From Pseudeuparius sepicola (lineage: Eukaryota > Arthropoda > Insecta > Coleoptera > Anthribidae): a stretch of 64,000 nucleotides of DNA. The notes below the pieces were generated by a model. The model worked only from the letters and a program-made list of their open reading frames with translations, searched no databases and was not told where the DNA came from. Below, piece after piece: positions 54,522 to 64,000 of this stretch (position 1 is the stretch's first letter; each line of letters opens with the position of its first letter). Both the position numbers and the translations under genes were made by a program. Where the stretch lies: the NCBI GenBank assembly GCA_963920635.1, contig OY987305.1:23956876-24020875 (forward strand), read 5' to 3'.

Positions 54522-56545
54522 TTGTTAGGGGTCTTACAAATAAGTGTAGAAAACCAGTTACCTGTTAATGCCATATCTACTTTTCCAAAATTTAAAAATG
54601 TACTAGTAAATATTCCCGTTGACGAAACAGTAAAACCGGTGGTCCCACCATATCGCCGAATCCCGATTCCACTAGAAAATAAAGTAAATCCGAAAATTCA
54701 AGAAATGCTGGACTCGGATATTGTTGAACCAGTCAACCGGCAAATAAGGCAATAGTATGGGAAAATTATCCTTTACCGACAATACACCAGTTAGTGCCAA
54801 CTTTAAAAAGACAAACCTATTCTCGAGGCTAGACATATAAGAATGCATTCCATCAAATCGATATAGATGAAGGTTGTAAATATATAACCACCTTAATCTC
54901 AAGTAAGGGCCTCTTTAGGTACAAAAGATTGGATTTTGGTATCTCTTGCGCCCCAGAGATGTCTCAAAAAATCATCGAGCGGGTTCTTTCACCATGCGAG
55001 GGTACTGTTGTCTTTATTGACGATATCGTAATATTTGGCGAGACCGAAGAAGAACATAATTCGCGATTAAAAATGACCCTGCGGATTCTAAAAGAGAATA
55101 ATGTCTTGTTAAATGAAAATAAATGCGTATATAATATATCTGTAATAGAGTTTCTGGGACATGAGTTATCGCCAAAAGGCATTAAGCCACTCGACAAGTA
55201 CATATCAGTCATTAAAACCTTCCGTTCTCCCAACACTATTCACGAACTGCGGAGTTTCTTAGGGTTGGTAAATTACATAGGTAAGTGGATTGCCAATTTA
55301 GCCACCCTTACCGAGCCTTTACGGGAAGGTATCCGTCACAAGTTCTAGAAAAATGCAGATATAACTAAGTACTGGAAAAAGCCACAAATAAACGCTTTTC
55401 GTAAATTGAAAGATTCTTTGTCTAGTATACCGACACTTGGATATTATGACCCAGAAGACAGAACTCAGGTCATAGCAGATGCTAGTCCTGTAGGGCTGGG
55501 TGCTGTTTTGATACAATACGATTCGACTGGGCCCAAAGTAATAGCCTACGGAAATAAAGCCTGTCAGAGTGCGAGAAAAGGTACTGCCAAACAGAGAAAG
55601 AGGCGCCAGCGTTGGTCTGATCTGTCGAACACTTTCACATATCTTTTTGGCAAAAGCGATTTCAAACTCGTAACAGATCATAAACCATTAAAAATTATTT
55701 TCGGAAAAAATCAAAGCCTTGCGCTCGCATCGAAAGGTGGGTCCTTCGGCTACAAGCATACAAAATTTAAATTGGTGAGGTAAAACGAATAGAACGGATT
55801 CACTCTCGAGATTATGCATCAATCCCGCAGCAAATAAGTCATTCAGCGACGAAGAACAAGTTCGACAAATTGTGGAATATTCACGACCTACCGCTATACC
55901 CCTAAGCGATACCAAAAAAGACTCACAATAGGATACGCAGATCAAAGCTTCGTAAGTGGCTATCAACAAATCAGCTCGACGATGACATCAAATGTTACCA
56001 ACCATTCCAATCAGAATTATGCTTTTACGAAGAAGTTTTGCTAAGAGGAAGCAATACTGTAGTACCCAATAAATTAAAGCACGCGGTACTCCCAGCTGCC
56101 CACTAAGGCCACCCAGGAATAGTGTCCATGAAAAATAGACTGCGTACAAAAGTGTGGTGGCCCAAAATAGACTCCGACCCAGAAAAATAGTAAAGACTTG
56201 TAAGGGGTGCACATTGGTTTCCGCCCTGAATGTGTCAAATCCCATGAAAAGGCGTGAACTGCCAACGGAGGCGTGGATTGATGTTGCCGCCGATTTTTTA
56301 GGTCCTTTGCCAAGCAGTCATTACCTCTTTGTTATAATAGACTACTTCGGTTGCTACAACGAAATCAAAATCTTGACAACGATAACAGCTGCAAACACAA
56401 TCAATATTCTTAAGGAAATATTTTCGCGACTGGGGTTTCCATAATCACTCACGACTGACAATGGAAAATAATGTCAGTGCCACGAGATTCAAGAATTTTG
56501 TAAAATGCGGGAATTAGACTTTTTAACACCATCCTCTATTGGCCT
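54522..56545 (+). pseudogene. Mag-like Gypsy pol: RT, RNase H, integrase, broken
   Basis: RT: VNIPVDETVKPVVPPYRRIP and IQEMLDSDIVEPVN near 54600-54740, then FGISCAPEMSQKIIERVLSP, TVVFIDDIVIFGE (active site FIDD, near 55010) and FLGHELSPKGIKPL. RNase H: VIADASPVGLGAVLIQYDS near 55470 and LVTDHKPLKIIFG near 55670. Integrase: a zinc-binding remnant (GHPGIVSMKNRLRTKVWWPK then CKGC), and VAADFLGPLPSSHYLFVIID with a TDNG-like remnant near 56450. At least four frameshifts and several stops. Ends abruptly against a BEL/Pao fragment, so no 3' LTR is present. Confidence 0.85.
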
Positions 56546-57229
56546 CATCACTCCCAATGTCTCTAATGATCGTAAAGTTTCGAAATAGTGTAGACTTAGC
56601 CACGATATGCACTAGAAGAAGGTGTTTTTATTTCCCGTATGTTGAACAACGCTTTGATATGATTATGAATCATAACCTGTTTATTTTCAAATCTGTCACA
56701 TAGAACCTTCCATGGTAGATCATAATTGCTTGCCGAAAATTTTATGAACTCTATGCATCTTGATTCTGCTCCTTCTAAAGAAGCTTGAAGGTAACGAAAT
56801 TTTCAACCGGTTAAATTTTTGTTCTGTTATGAATTAAAGATAAAAATGACACTCGGCATATCAATCAATATTCATATTGACCGAAAAACTGAGGCAACTC
56901 TATAATGGGAAGTTTAACCCCTGTCTTTTCCTTTGTTTGCACCGAAGAAGGACTTTGGGCTGAACTTGTATGAATTATTGCATCAGTTGGACTAGAAAAA
57001 TGAATGGAATGCATTTGGATATACTCACTTGCTTGGATCAAGGCTTTCTATTTCAAATTGTAACTCTGAAAACTGAGATAGATATATATCCTCTAGTTTT
57101 GAAATTCTTCGTTAATTGAGATTAATTTGGAATTTCATTCTTAATGGCATTGGAAAAACTAGAAAATCTTGTCAAATTTGACTTTAAGCATTCTCGAATC
57201 AGGGCTTGTAAGTCACTATTTTGCGACAT
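56527..57229 (-). pseudogene. BEL/Pao gag N-terminal part (DUF1759-like)
   Basis: Minus strand. Met at 57229 begins MSQNSDLQALIRECLKSNLT. After shifts: KLPIIELPQFFGQYEY near 56930, LEGAESRCIEFIKFSASNYD near 56770, and LPWKVLCDRFENKQVMIHNH then IKALFNIREIK near 56650. The LPxFxGxxxxW, LxGxA, Y.xAWxxLxxRxxN and IxxxIxALxxL order is the BEL/Pao gag region. Cut off by the Gypsy junction at about 56530-56545. Confidence 0.7.
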
Positions 57230-58904
57230 CGCGTTATAGTTTTACCTATATTAGTTTATTGACCAACCTGGAAGTCAAAAAACATATACACATTCAATGA
57301 ATAAAATGAAGAGTTATGGAAGGATACTTAGACCGGAATACATTGCTAGAAAATTTTGTGGGATTTTTCACTTAGTGGGTCCGAAGGTCCTCCTCGAATG
57401 GATTAAAAATCCGTATTGAATGATGCGAATTTAGACAGGACAAACTCGCAACGACGTCTCTGTTCAGAGGCCTATTATTGAATTAAGGCTGGACCAGTAC
57501 AAATAATGTGGCTGGATATGAGTGGACTGGATATGAACGAAGTTATTGGATTTTAATATTTACCCTTTAATCTGAAGTATATTAAAACATGGGGATTGAA
57601 GGAGAGGGCATTACATTTGCTAACAAAGTTAGGAATACCGTTCTTTTGAATGGGAGATGCAGAATATAAACCATTGACGGACTCTTCATTCAAATCATTG
57701 ATGGACTCTTCATTCGTGTTCTGACATCTTCTAAAACAAGTTCATACATACGGAGATTAACGTTCCTTCTCCATTTTACAGTATGAGGCGAAACCTATAC
57801 AATTACAAAAATGCCTAAACTAATATAAAATTAGTTAAGAATATAAATATAAGTTTAATCGCTTAACAGTCGCAATTTTTACGTTTCTATATCTACGTAT
57901 TTGAAATAAAATATCGCGGGCATGCTCCTGCAACGACCACATTCATGCAACGACGCAGTAGTCCTTAGGCAAAAGGCAGATGCTAGTATGGTATATATTA
58001 AGTCACTTGGAACGTCATATAAAAACGCTTGGGCGGCGTTTGCTTTGCAAAACAAGACCGAGTCTTAGGCGGCGCGCGAGCCTTAATAATATTATAAAAA
58101 TGTTATTTTAATGCTCTAAAAAGGAATAAAATAAACTTTGAAATAATTCAAATCAAAGCAAACCAATAATTTTGTTTCACACAAAACAACACCACACAAA
58201 AATCTATACACAAAACCAAAATCCGTAGGCCTAACTGGTCTACATCGTCACCTGCTCTGTGGATGTCCGAAACGCCGCTTTCTTATTGGCTGCCGCCTTG
58301 CCTAGGTCCACGTCGACCGCGTAAAAACCTTTGAATTTTATACGGGTGATTTCTGCTGATAAGTCTGTTATGTTGGTATGTGATATGTGTTCCAAGTTAG
58401 TTCATTCTTATTTTACCAGGGTAGATCGAGAACAGGCGACTCGCCAATAAAATACGCGGCAAAACACTTTTTTAACTATATTAAACCGAACCTGGTATTA
58501 GTAGTAAAAAGAGATGAAGGAGACAGAGGAGATAGATATTGTAGTAAAAGATAGGTAGGGAAGATAGATATTGTAGTATAAACAAGTGCAAAGTAGTGAT
58601 ATCAAGTGGGGCTGACGCAGACTCAATATTTTTAATAAAAGATCGTGGACATTTTTCGGGGAACATTTAGTCACGATTTGTGCGGCGTTGCCAATTATTT
58701 CATAGTAGCCGGCCGTGGACGAAATTTGCCAAACCGTTGCTAGAAAACTGTGGCTGCTTTCACACTAGTCAAACAAGCACACTTAATATGCCTTATAATG
58801 TGACATTTTGTTGAGTCTACCTTCTGCCAAACTTGGGTTAACGTATCTCTCTTGTACTCGTATTTATTGTCATGATATCCCTCTTAAGATTTTTTAAGTT
58901 CTTT
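57230..58904. other. No gene recognised
   Basis: May hold the leader and LTR of the BEL/Pao fragment, but no primer site or LTR pair was identified. Short direct repeat: ttgatggactcttcattc occurs twice near 57680-57715. Confidence 0.35.
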
Positions 58905-59070
58905 TACACGCGCACATTATATAGCAAAGGTAACTTAATATTTTCAGAAAACGACATGAATCATTTTCTATGGGAAAACTATGAAGGTCAAAATAGTCTG
59001 ATTAAGGTTCTTTTACACATACACATTGTATAGCAATGGCGTCTTAATATTTTCACGAAAACGAAGGGAC
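58905..59070. repeat. Diverged direct duplication, step about 95 bp
   Basis: gttcttttacacgcgcacattatatagcaa near 58908 and gttcttttacacatacacattgtatagcaa near 59003, each followed by cttaatattttca.gaaaacga. Related to the 60700-60930 repeat through acattgtatagcaa. Confidence 0.7.
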
Positions 59071-59446
59071 CCGGTGGTGGAATTTTTGATACCGGGGTGT
59101 CCTTTTTTATGCCTCTAAATTCCGAAGGGTCCGAGGTTGTTTTAATTCCTATATTTCCTCATCATGCAATATTGATTTCATATTCAGACTGATATTCGCT
59201 TGGGGTACTTAGTTTTTGTTATGAATAAAAACAAATTATTTTATCGTTTTTCAACATCACAATAGTTAAGAAAACTAGGTCTGTAATTGTACCAATTAGA
59301 GACGATCGACAGCACAAACAAACAGGAAATAAATTCCGCTTGTGTGTTTCTGTATACTTTATCAACTTTGGTGAGTATACTTATCTTATGTAAAATTTGT
59401 TATTTGTCTAGTAAATAAACTTTATTCGTTCATTCGTTATTATTAT

Positions 59447-60475
59447 ACAAAAATTAGAAAGCCAAAAAATATTTGAAAATTCGCGGAGACCCGTCGATTT
59501 TTGTTGTTGGGGGGGGAGCTTTTTTGACAGTCAAGGCAACTCGATATGTTCATCCCCCTAATCCCTACCAACCCCAACTTTAAAATTTCAAATGGAACTA
59601 CCCCCATTGTGGCGCATCATTTTAAAGCCCTTGTTATTGCGAATACAGTGATGTGTCGTCTTTAGAATTCTGTTGAGATTTGACAGAATTATTGGCTAAA
59701 AACGGAAAGTTAAAATCAACTGTACGCGTAGTAATTTCTTACACAAATGCTCGCCACTAATAAGTTTTTTATCTACTGCACACGACCAAATTACCTAGTT
59801 TTTATTGACGTGTCGAACCGTTTACAAAAAAGTCACAAATGAAAAAGCTGAAGCAAAACAAAAAAAGTTCATACGAATTCAAACCTTATATCTTTTTAAA
59901 CCAACAAGAAAGTCACTGTCACAAAAAGTTCCCCGTTTTTTGCTTGTGACTACGAACTCGTTAGTTTCAGCCTGCTATTGAAAGTGTAAAGGTGTTTTTG
60001 AAATGGTTTATTATATCACGGAAAGGTTAGAAATTGTTGCAATTCGTGCTGTAGCTTTAGCGCAATCATGATTTCGATAACAAATTGCAACAATTTCTAC
60101 CCTTTCCGCGATAGAATAAACCATTTCGAAAATACGTTTCCAGTTTTTGTAAACTTATCGTCACGTCAATACTAGGAAATTTGGTCGTGTGTAGTAGAAA
60201 AAACTTATTAGTGGCGGGCATTTGTGTAGAAATTACTACGCGTACAGTGGATTGTCAACTTTCCGTTATTAGCCAATAATTCTGTCAAATCTCAACAGAA
60301 TTCCATTTGAAATTTTAAAGTTGGGGTTGCTAGGGATTAGGGGGATGAACATATCGGGTTGGCTTGACTGTCAAAAAAGCTCCTCCCAAAAACAAAAATC
60401 GACGGGTCTCGGCGAATTTTCAAATATTTTTCGGTTTTCTAATTTTTGGGGGGTCAAGTTTTCGTTGGGAAACCC
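59447..60475. mobile_element. Foldback element with nested inverted arms
   Basis: Outer arms 59447-59860 and 60135-60440 are inverted copies (gttcatccccctaatccct against agggattagggggatgaac; gacgggtctc against gagacccgtc; gtacgcgtagtaatttct against agaaattactacgcgtac). An inner hairpin pair lies at about 60000-60130 (gaaatggtttatt...agaaattgttgcaatt against its inverse). The right end runs into aaaccctgtat (60470), a CAGGGTTT-type terminus; the left terminus is missing. Confidence 0.85.
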
Positions 60476-60699
60476 TGTATATTTTTACTTCAAAAAAGTT
60501 TGAGCAAATTCTTTTGATTATTTTATTTTTATTCAGATACTCGTATATAGTAGGTATATCGCCCCCTTAATTTAGAAGAGGTTTTATACGTATTGCATTT
60601 TTCAAGAGAAAAGTTTGTTGAAAAGTATAATAAGTCAGCCTACTTACATATTAGTATTAGGCCGCATAATCTTCTTTGTCGTACCTAATTCACAAAAAC

Positions 60700-60930
60700 G
60701 CCACAAATCGTCCATTGAACATTATATAGCAATTTTGACGACCAAAAACGTTTTCTTTGGCAAAACATTGTACAGCAATGATGCCCTATTATTCTTTTAC
60801 GAAAACAACATAGATAAACAGTCCATCGAACATTGTATAGCTATGTTGACGACCCAAAATGTTTTCTTTGGCAAAACATTGTGTAGCAAAGATGCCCTAT
60901 TTTGCTATTACCTTCAAAAATGGCACAAAT
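60700..60930. repeat. Direct duplication, step about 124 bp
   Basis: cattgaacattatatagcaa then ttgacgaccaaaaacgttt, ctttggcaaaacattgt and gatgccctatt recur as catcgaacattgtatagcta and so on. One frame runs through both copies, but nothing suggests a real protein. Confidence 0.85.
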
Positions 60931-61500
60931 CGTACCGAACCCAACGACGATTCGTCTAATATTTGTTCTATGTTCTCATATTCTTCCAATTATTTTCTTT
61001 TCCTTACTTCGGCATGTCATAGTATATGTTTCTGATTTCATATGTTGGTCGCTCGCGCACTGGAAAACGTATAAATGGAAGGTCTGGCGCGAGTAGTGAT
61101 TCATATGGACGGCGAGCGAGATGCGAAATATTAAGTTGTCGCTTTCAATCTTCAATTCACAAAGTGCATGAACCACTCTCAAATGTTTCCATCACTTACA
61201 TGACTAATTCTTTCAGTTTATTGATATAATAATAATAATAATTCTCACCCTCACAATACTCTAAACTAGGAGTACCCCAGAAGCAACCACATGCTTGTGC
61301 GGGGGACTAAAATAACTATAAAATTGTTCAATATTCGTAAATGCTAAAAGTAAATGTATAATTTCGTTATGTACAGGGTTATGCACATAACATTTTACCC
61401 CCCTTAACTCTTTTATTTTTCGTGATAGAAAAAAATGGTAAATAGAAAAGTTGTAGGGAATTTTATTGTGAGTTTAAAGAGCATATCAGGTCTGCCGATA
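60931..61500. other. No gene recognised; third copy of the dispersed 65-bp motif
   Basis: The motif lies at 61224-61295 (ataataattctcaccctcac, ctaggagtaccccagaagca). The sequence near 61040-61140 is locally GC-richer without a supported frame. Confidence 0.4.
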
Positions 61501-61602
61501 TACAGGGTGTTGTCAAGATAGAAACCAAACCTATGTTTTTTTTAATAGAACACCCTGTATGTTATTGGTTTTTTTCAAATCTATTCTTCATTCCGATTAC
61601 AA

Positions 61603-61604
<2 letters not shown>

Positions 61605-61652
<48 letters not shown>
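61605..61652. repeat. (AT)n microsatellite
   Basis: 48 bases of alternating AT, placed exactly where the related element at 6859 has only a short atatata. Confidence 0.95.
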
Positions 61653-61655
<3 letters not shown>

Positions 61656-61779
61656 ATATATGTTTGGTTCAATGGTTTACTCGGAATTTGCTTTCAAATA
61701 CTGGATTATCATATACCTAGGTATCAGTTAAATATCCAGATTGCCATGAAAAATAATAAACTGTCATGTTAACAAAAGT

Positions 61780-61947
61780 TTGACATTTGAAAGAACAAAC
61801 GATATCAACCAATTAAAACAGAAGATAACTGAAGAAATCCGACTCCTCAATGAATCCGGTGCAGTAATAAATTTTAAGAGAAGCCTAGTTAAGCGATATA
61901 ATCTCTGTCTTGCGCAGGATGGAGGCGTCTTCGAACATCTTTTATAG
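61780..61947 (+). pseudogene. mariner-type transposase C-terminus
   Basis: 55 codons, open to TAG 61945-61947: DINQLKQKITEEIRLLNESG, then FKRSLVKRYNLCLAQDGGVF and EHLL. The I..LKxxIxxEI, about 20 residues, RxxLC..xGGxFEHLL layout is the tail of IS630/mariner transposases in insects. The rest of the gene is absent. Confidence 0.65.
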
Positions 61948-62123
61948 TGTAGGTGTTAACTTCATAGTAGTTTATATATAGGTCTAATTCATCAATAAAT
62001 CTGGTTTGTTTTTATGTTTATTATTTTTTATTTATTTATTGCAAGAAACTACAAAACTAAACCTAATGGTTTACAACTGTCAAATGTCACATTTTTGTTA
62101 TGACAGCAAATTCCGAGTAAACC

Positions 62124-62128
<5 letters not shown>

Positions 62129-62158
<30 letters not shown>
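62129..62158. repeat. (AT)n microsatellite
   Basis: About 30 bases of alternating AT between the mariner-type remnant and the 326-bp array. Confidence 0.95.
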
Positions 62159-62161
<3 letters not shown>

Positions 62162-63953
62162 AAAAGGTGATAATGGGTAAACACTCAAAGTTAACAAAAA
62201 GAAAAAACTAGTAACCGCATACACGTGTTTCATGCTATTTGGCAATCATCAGTACGGTGTAACATTAACCAAATCAAAAGATAGGCATGATTTGGGAAGC
62301 AACAAATGAAGTCCAGGCAGGAGCCAACAGCACATTTGCAGCTTCAGTCAGCACATCCCCTATTTTGGGGCTTGTACTAACATCGCCACGGAGGCTGCTA
62401 AAGCGACCTGCGTGGAAATCATCATAACCCAAGATACAATGACAATAAGGATGTAAGATTAGCGAGTCTAAATGTAACAATTACAAGAAAAGGTGATAAT
62501 GGGTAAACACTCAAAGTTAACAAAAAGAAAAAACTAGTAACCGCATACACGTGTTTCATGCTATTTGGCAATCATCAGTACGGTGTAACATTAACCAAAT
62601 CAAAAGATAGGCATGATTTGGGAAGCAACAAATGAAGTCCAGGCAGGAGCCAACAGCACATTTGCAGCTTCAGTCAGCACATCCCCTATTTTGGGGCTTG
62701 TACTAACATCGCCACGGAGGCTGCTAAAGCGACCTGCGTGGAAATCATCACAACCCAAGATACAATGACAATAAGGATGTAAGATTAGCGAGTGTAAATG
62801 TAACAATTACAAGAAAAGGTGATAATGGGTAAACACTCAAAGTTAACAAAAAGAAAAAACTAGTAACCGCATACACGTGTTTCATGCTATTTGGCAATCA
62901 TCAGTGCGGTGTAACATTAACCAAATCAAAAGATAGGCATGATTTGGGAAGCAACAAATGAAGTCCAGGCAGGAGCCAACAGCACATTTGCAGCGTCAGT
63001 CAGCACATCCCCTATTTTGGAGCTTGTACTAACATCGCCACGGAGGCTGCTAAAGCGACCTGCGTGGAAATCATCATAACCCAAGATACAATGACAATAA
63101 GGATGTAAGATTAGCGAGTGTAAATGTAACAATTACAAGAAAAGGTGATAATGGGTAAACACTCAAAGTTAACAAAAAGAAAAAACTAGTAACCGCATAC
63201 ACGTGTTTCATGCTATTTGGCAATCATCAGTACGGTGTAACATTAACCAAATCAAAAGATAGGCATGATTTGGGAAGCAACAAATGAAGTCCAGGCAGGA
63301 GCCAACAGCACATTTGCAGCTTCAGTCAGCACATCCCCTATTTTGGGGCTTGTACTAACATCGCCACGGAGTACAAGCCCCAAAATAGGGGATGTGCTGA
63401 CTGAAGCTGCAAATGTGCTGTTGGCTCCTGCCTGGACTTCATTTGTTGCTTCCCAAATCATGCCTATCTTTTGATTTGGTTAATGTTACACCGTACTGAT
63501 GATTGCCAAATAGCATGAAACACGTGTATGCGGTTACTAGTTTTTTCTTTTTGTTAACTTTGAGTGTTTACCCATTATCACCTTTTCTTGTAATTGTTAC
63601 ATTTACACTCGCTAATCTTACATCCTTATTGTCATTGTATCTTGGGTTATGATGATTTCCACGCAGGTCGCTTTAGCAGCCTCCGTGGCGATGTTAGTAC
63701 AAGCCCCAAAATAGGGGATGTGCTGACTGAAGCTCCAAATGTGCTGTTGGCTCCTGCCTGGACTTCATTTGTTGCTTCCCAAATCATGCCTATCTTTTGA
63801 TTTGGTTAATGTTACACCGTACTGATGATTGCCAAATAGCATGAAACACGTGTATGCGGTTACTAGTTTTTTCTTTTTGTTAACTTTGAGTGTTTACCCA
63901 TTATCACCTTTTCTTGTAATTGTTACATTTACACTCGCTAATCTTACATCCTT
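62159..63953. repeat. 326-bp satellite, about 3.7 forward and 1.8 inverted copies
   Basis: gaaaaggtgataatgggtaa occurs at 62161, 62487, 62813 and 63139 (exact 326-bp steps). At about 63371 the array flips: accacggag-like text is followed directly by tacaagccccaaaatagg, the inverse of the sequence just upstream, and inverted copies continue to 63953. Units are more than 98% alike by eye. The identical short frames on both strands are products of the repeat. Confidence 0.97.
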
Positions 63954-64000
63954 AATATATATATATATATCGTTGGAATCGGAATGAAGAATAGATTTGA
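63954..64000. repeat. AT tract and inverted copy of the 61570-61610 flank
   Basis: After a short AT run, cgttggaatcggaatgaaga then atagattt is the inverse of aaatctattcttcattccga...aacg at 61577-61604. The matching arm continues past the window end. Confidence 0.9.

Larger units (their letters stand above)
61501..62130 (+). mobile_element. mariner-type remnant next to AT microsatellites
   Basis: Contains tacagggtgtt (about 61501), a facing aacaccctgtatg (about 61550), a perfect 24-bp inverted pair tcaatggtttactcggaatt... at 61669-61692 and 62105-62128, and a transposase C-terminus between them. The inverted pair is flanked by AT tracts on both sides. Confidence 0.6.

Noticed and set aside
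62274..63800. Repeated 68-codon frames on both strands in the 326-bp array
   Set aside because: Same peptide per unit, no domain, explained by the satellite.
1..64000. CRISPR array, prokaryotic operons, rRNA or tRNA genes
   Set aside because: Repeats present are eukaryotic satellites and TIRs without spacer structure; no cloverleaf or rRNA sequence recognised.

Overview
The window looks like one stretch of an A+T-rich arthropod (most likely insect) genome that is almost entirely transposable-element and satellite DNA. Evidence for an animal rather than a microbe: GT-AG introns, an extracellular Kazal exon with phase 1-1 boundaries, insect-type retroelements (an errantivirus with env, BEL/Pao, Mag-like Gypsy, Penelope-like), and many short TIR elements beginning CAGGGTG with TA target duplications. 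The order of insect cannot be fixed from the sequence alone. No bacterial-type operon, CRISPR array, rRNA or tRNA gene was seen.

Layout. 1-1990: end of a degraded transposase-like gene that runs into a Ulp1-type protease domain and a PHD finger. 2075-5352: about 22 copies of a 149-bp satellite. 6490-8600: a Jockey/CR1-like LINE split by a long-TIR mariner-type element. 9380-13290: a second LINE on the minus strand split by an internally deleted Gypsy with a 2.3-kb LTR and ACGG target duplications. 14009-15130: a broken YqaJ/SWIM-family gene with a retained intron. 15130-19750: no gene recognised. 19753-24071: a hAT element (8-bp target duplication), with a mariner element (24081-26243) lying directly against it, then a third LINE fragment. 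28083-30300: mariner remnant containing a hAT-like element that itself contains a MITE. 30340-32440: Penelope-like element.

32445-41440 is a single old minus-strand Gypsy element cut up by a pogo-like element in its LTR, a CAGGGTG MITE, a hAT element, and a 2.2-kb near-perfect palindrome centred on a mariner. 41421-42909: two Penelope-like 3' ends joined head to head. 43702-43938: the only host coding sequence I can support, an agrin-like follistatin/Kazal exon on the plus strand. 76 bp beyond it is a complete, young, antisense errantivirus (44015-51587): 169-bp LTRs differing at 2 positions, CTAC target duplication, gag, pol (open) and env, with one premature stop each in gag and env. 51921-52666: MITE. 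About 52850-56545: Mag-like Gypsy with a tandem repeat in its leader. 56527-57229: BEL/Pao gag. 59447-60475: foldback element. 61500-64000: mariner remnant, AT microsatellites and a 326-bp satellite that reverses direction, bounded by inverted flanks.

How it fits together: the host gene appears only as one small exon in very large introns, and the rest is a layered record of insertions. The youngest layers by visible identity are the errantivirus, the palindrome, and the 326-bp array. The items most worth a second look are the errantivirus close to the agrin-like exon, the transposase-Ulp1-PHD gene, the mariner-centred palindrome, and the inverted satellite inside a transposon end.
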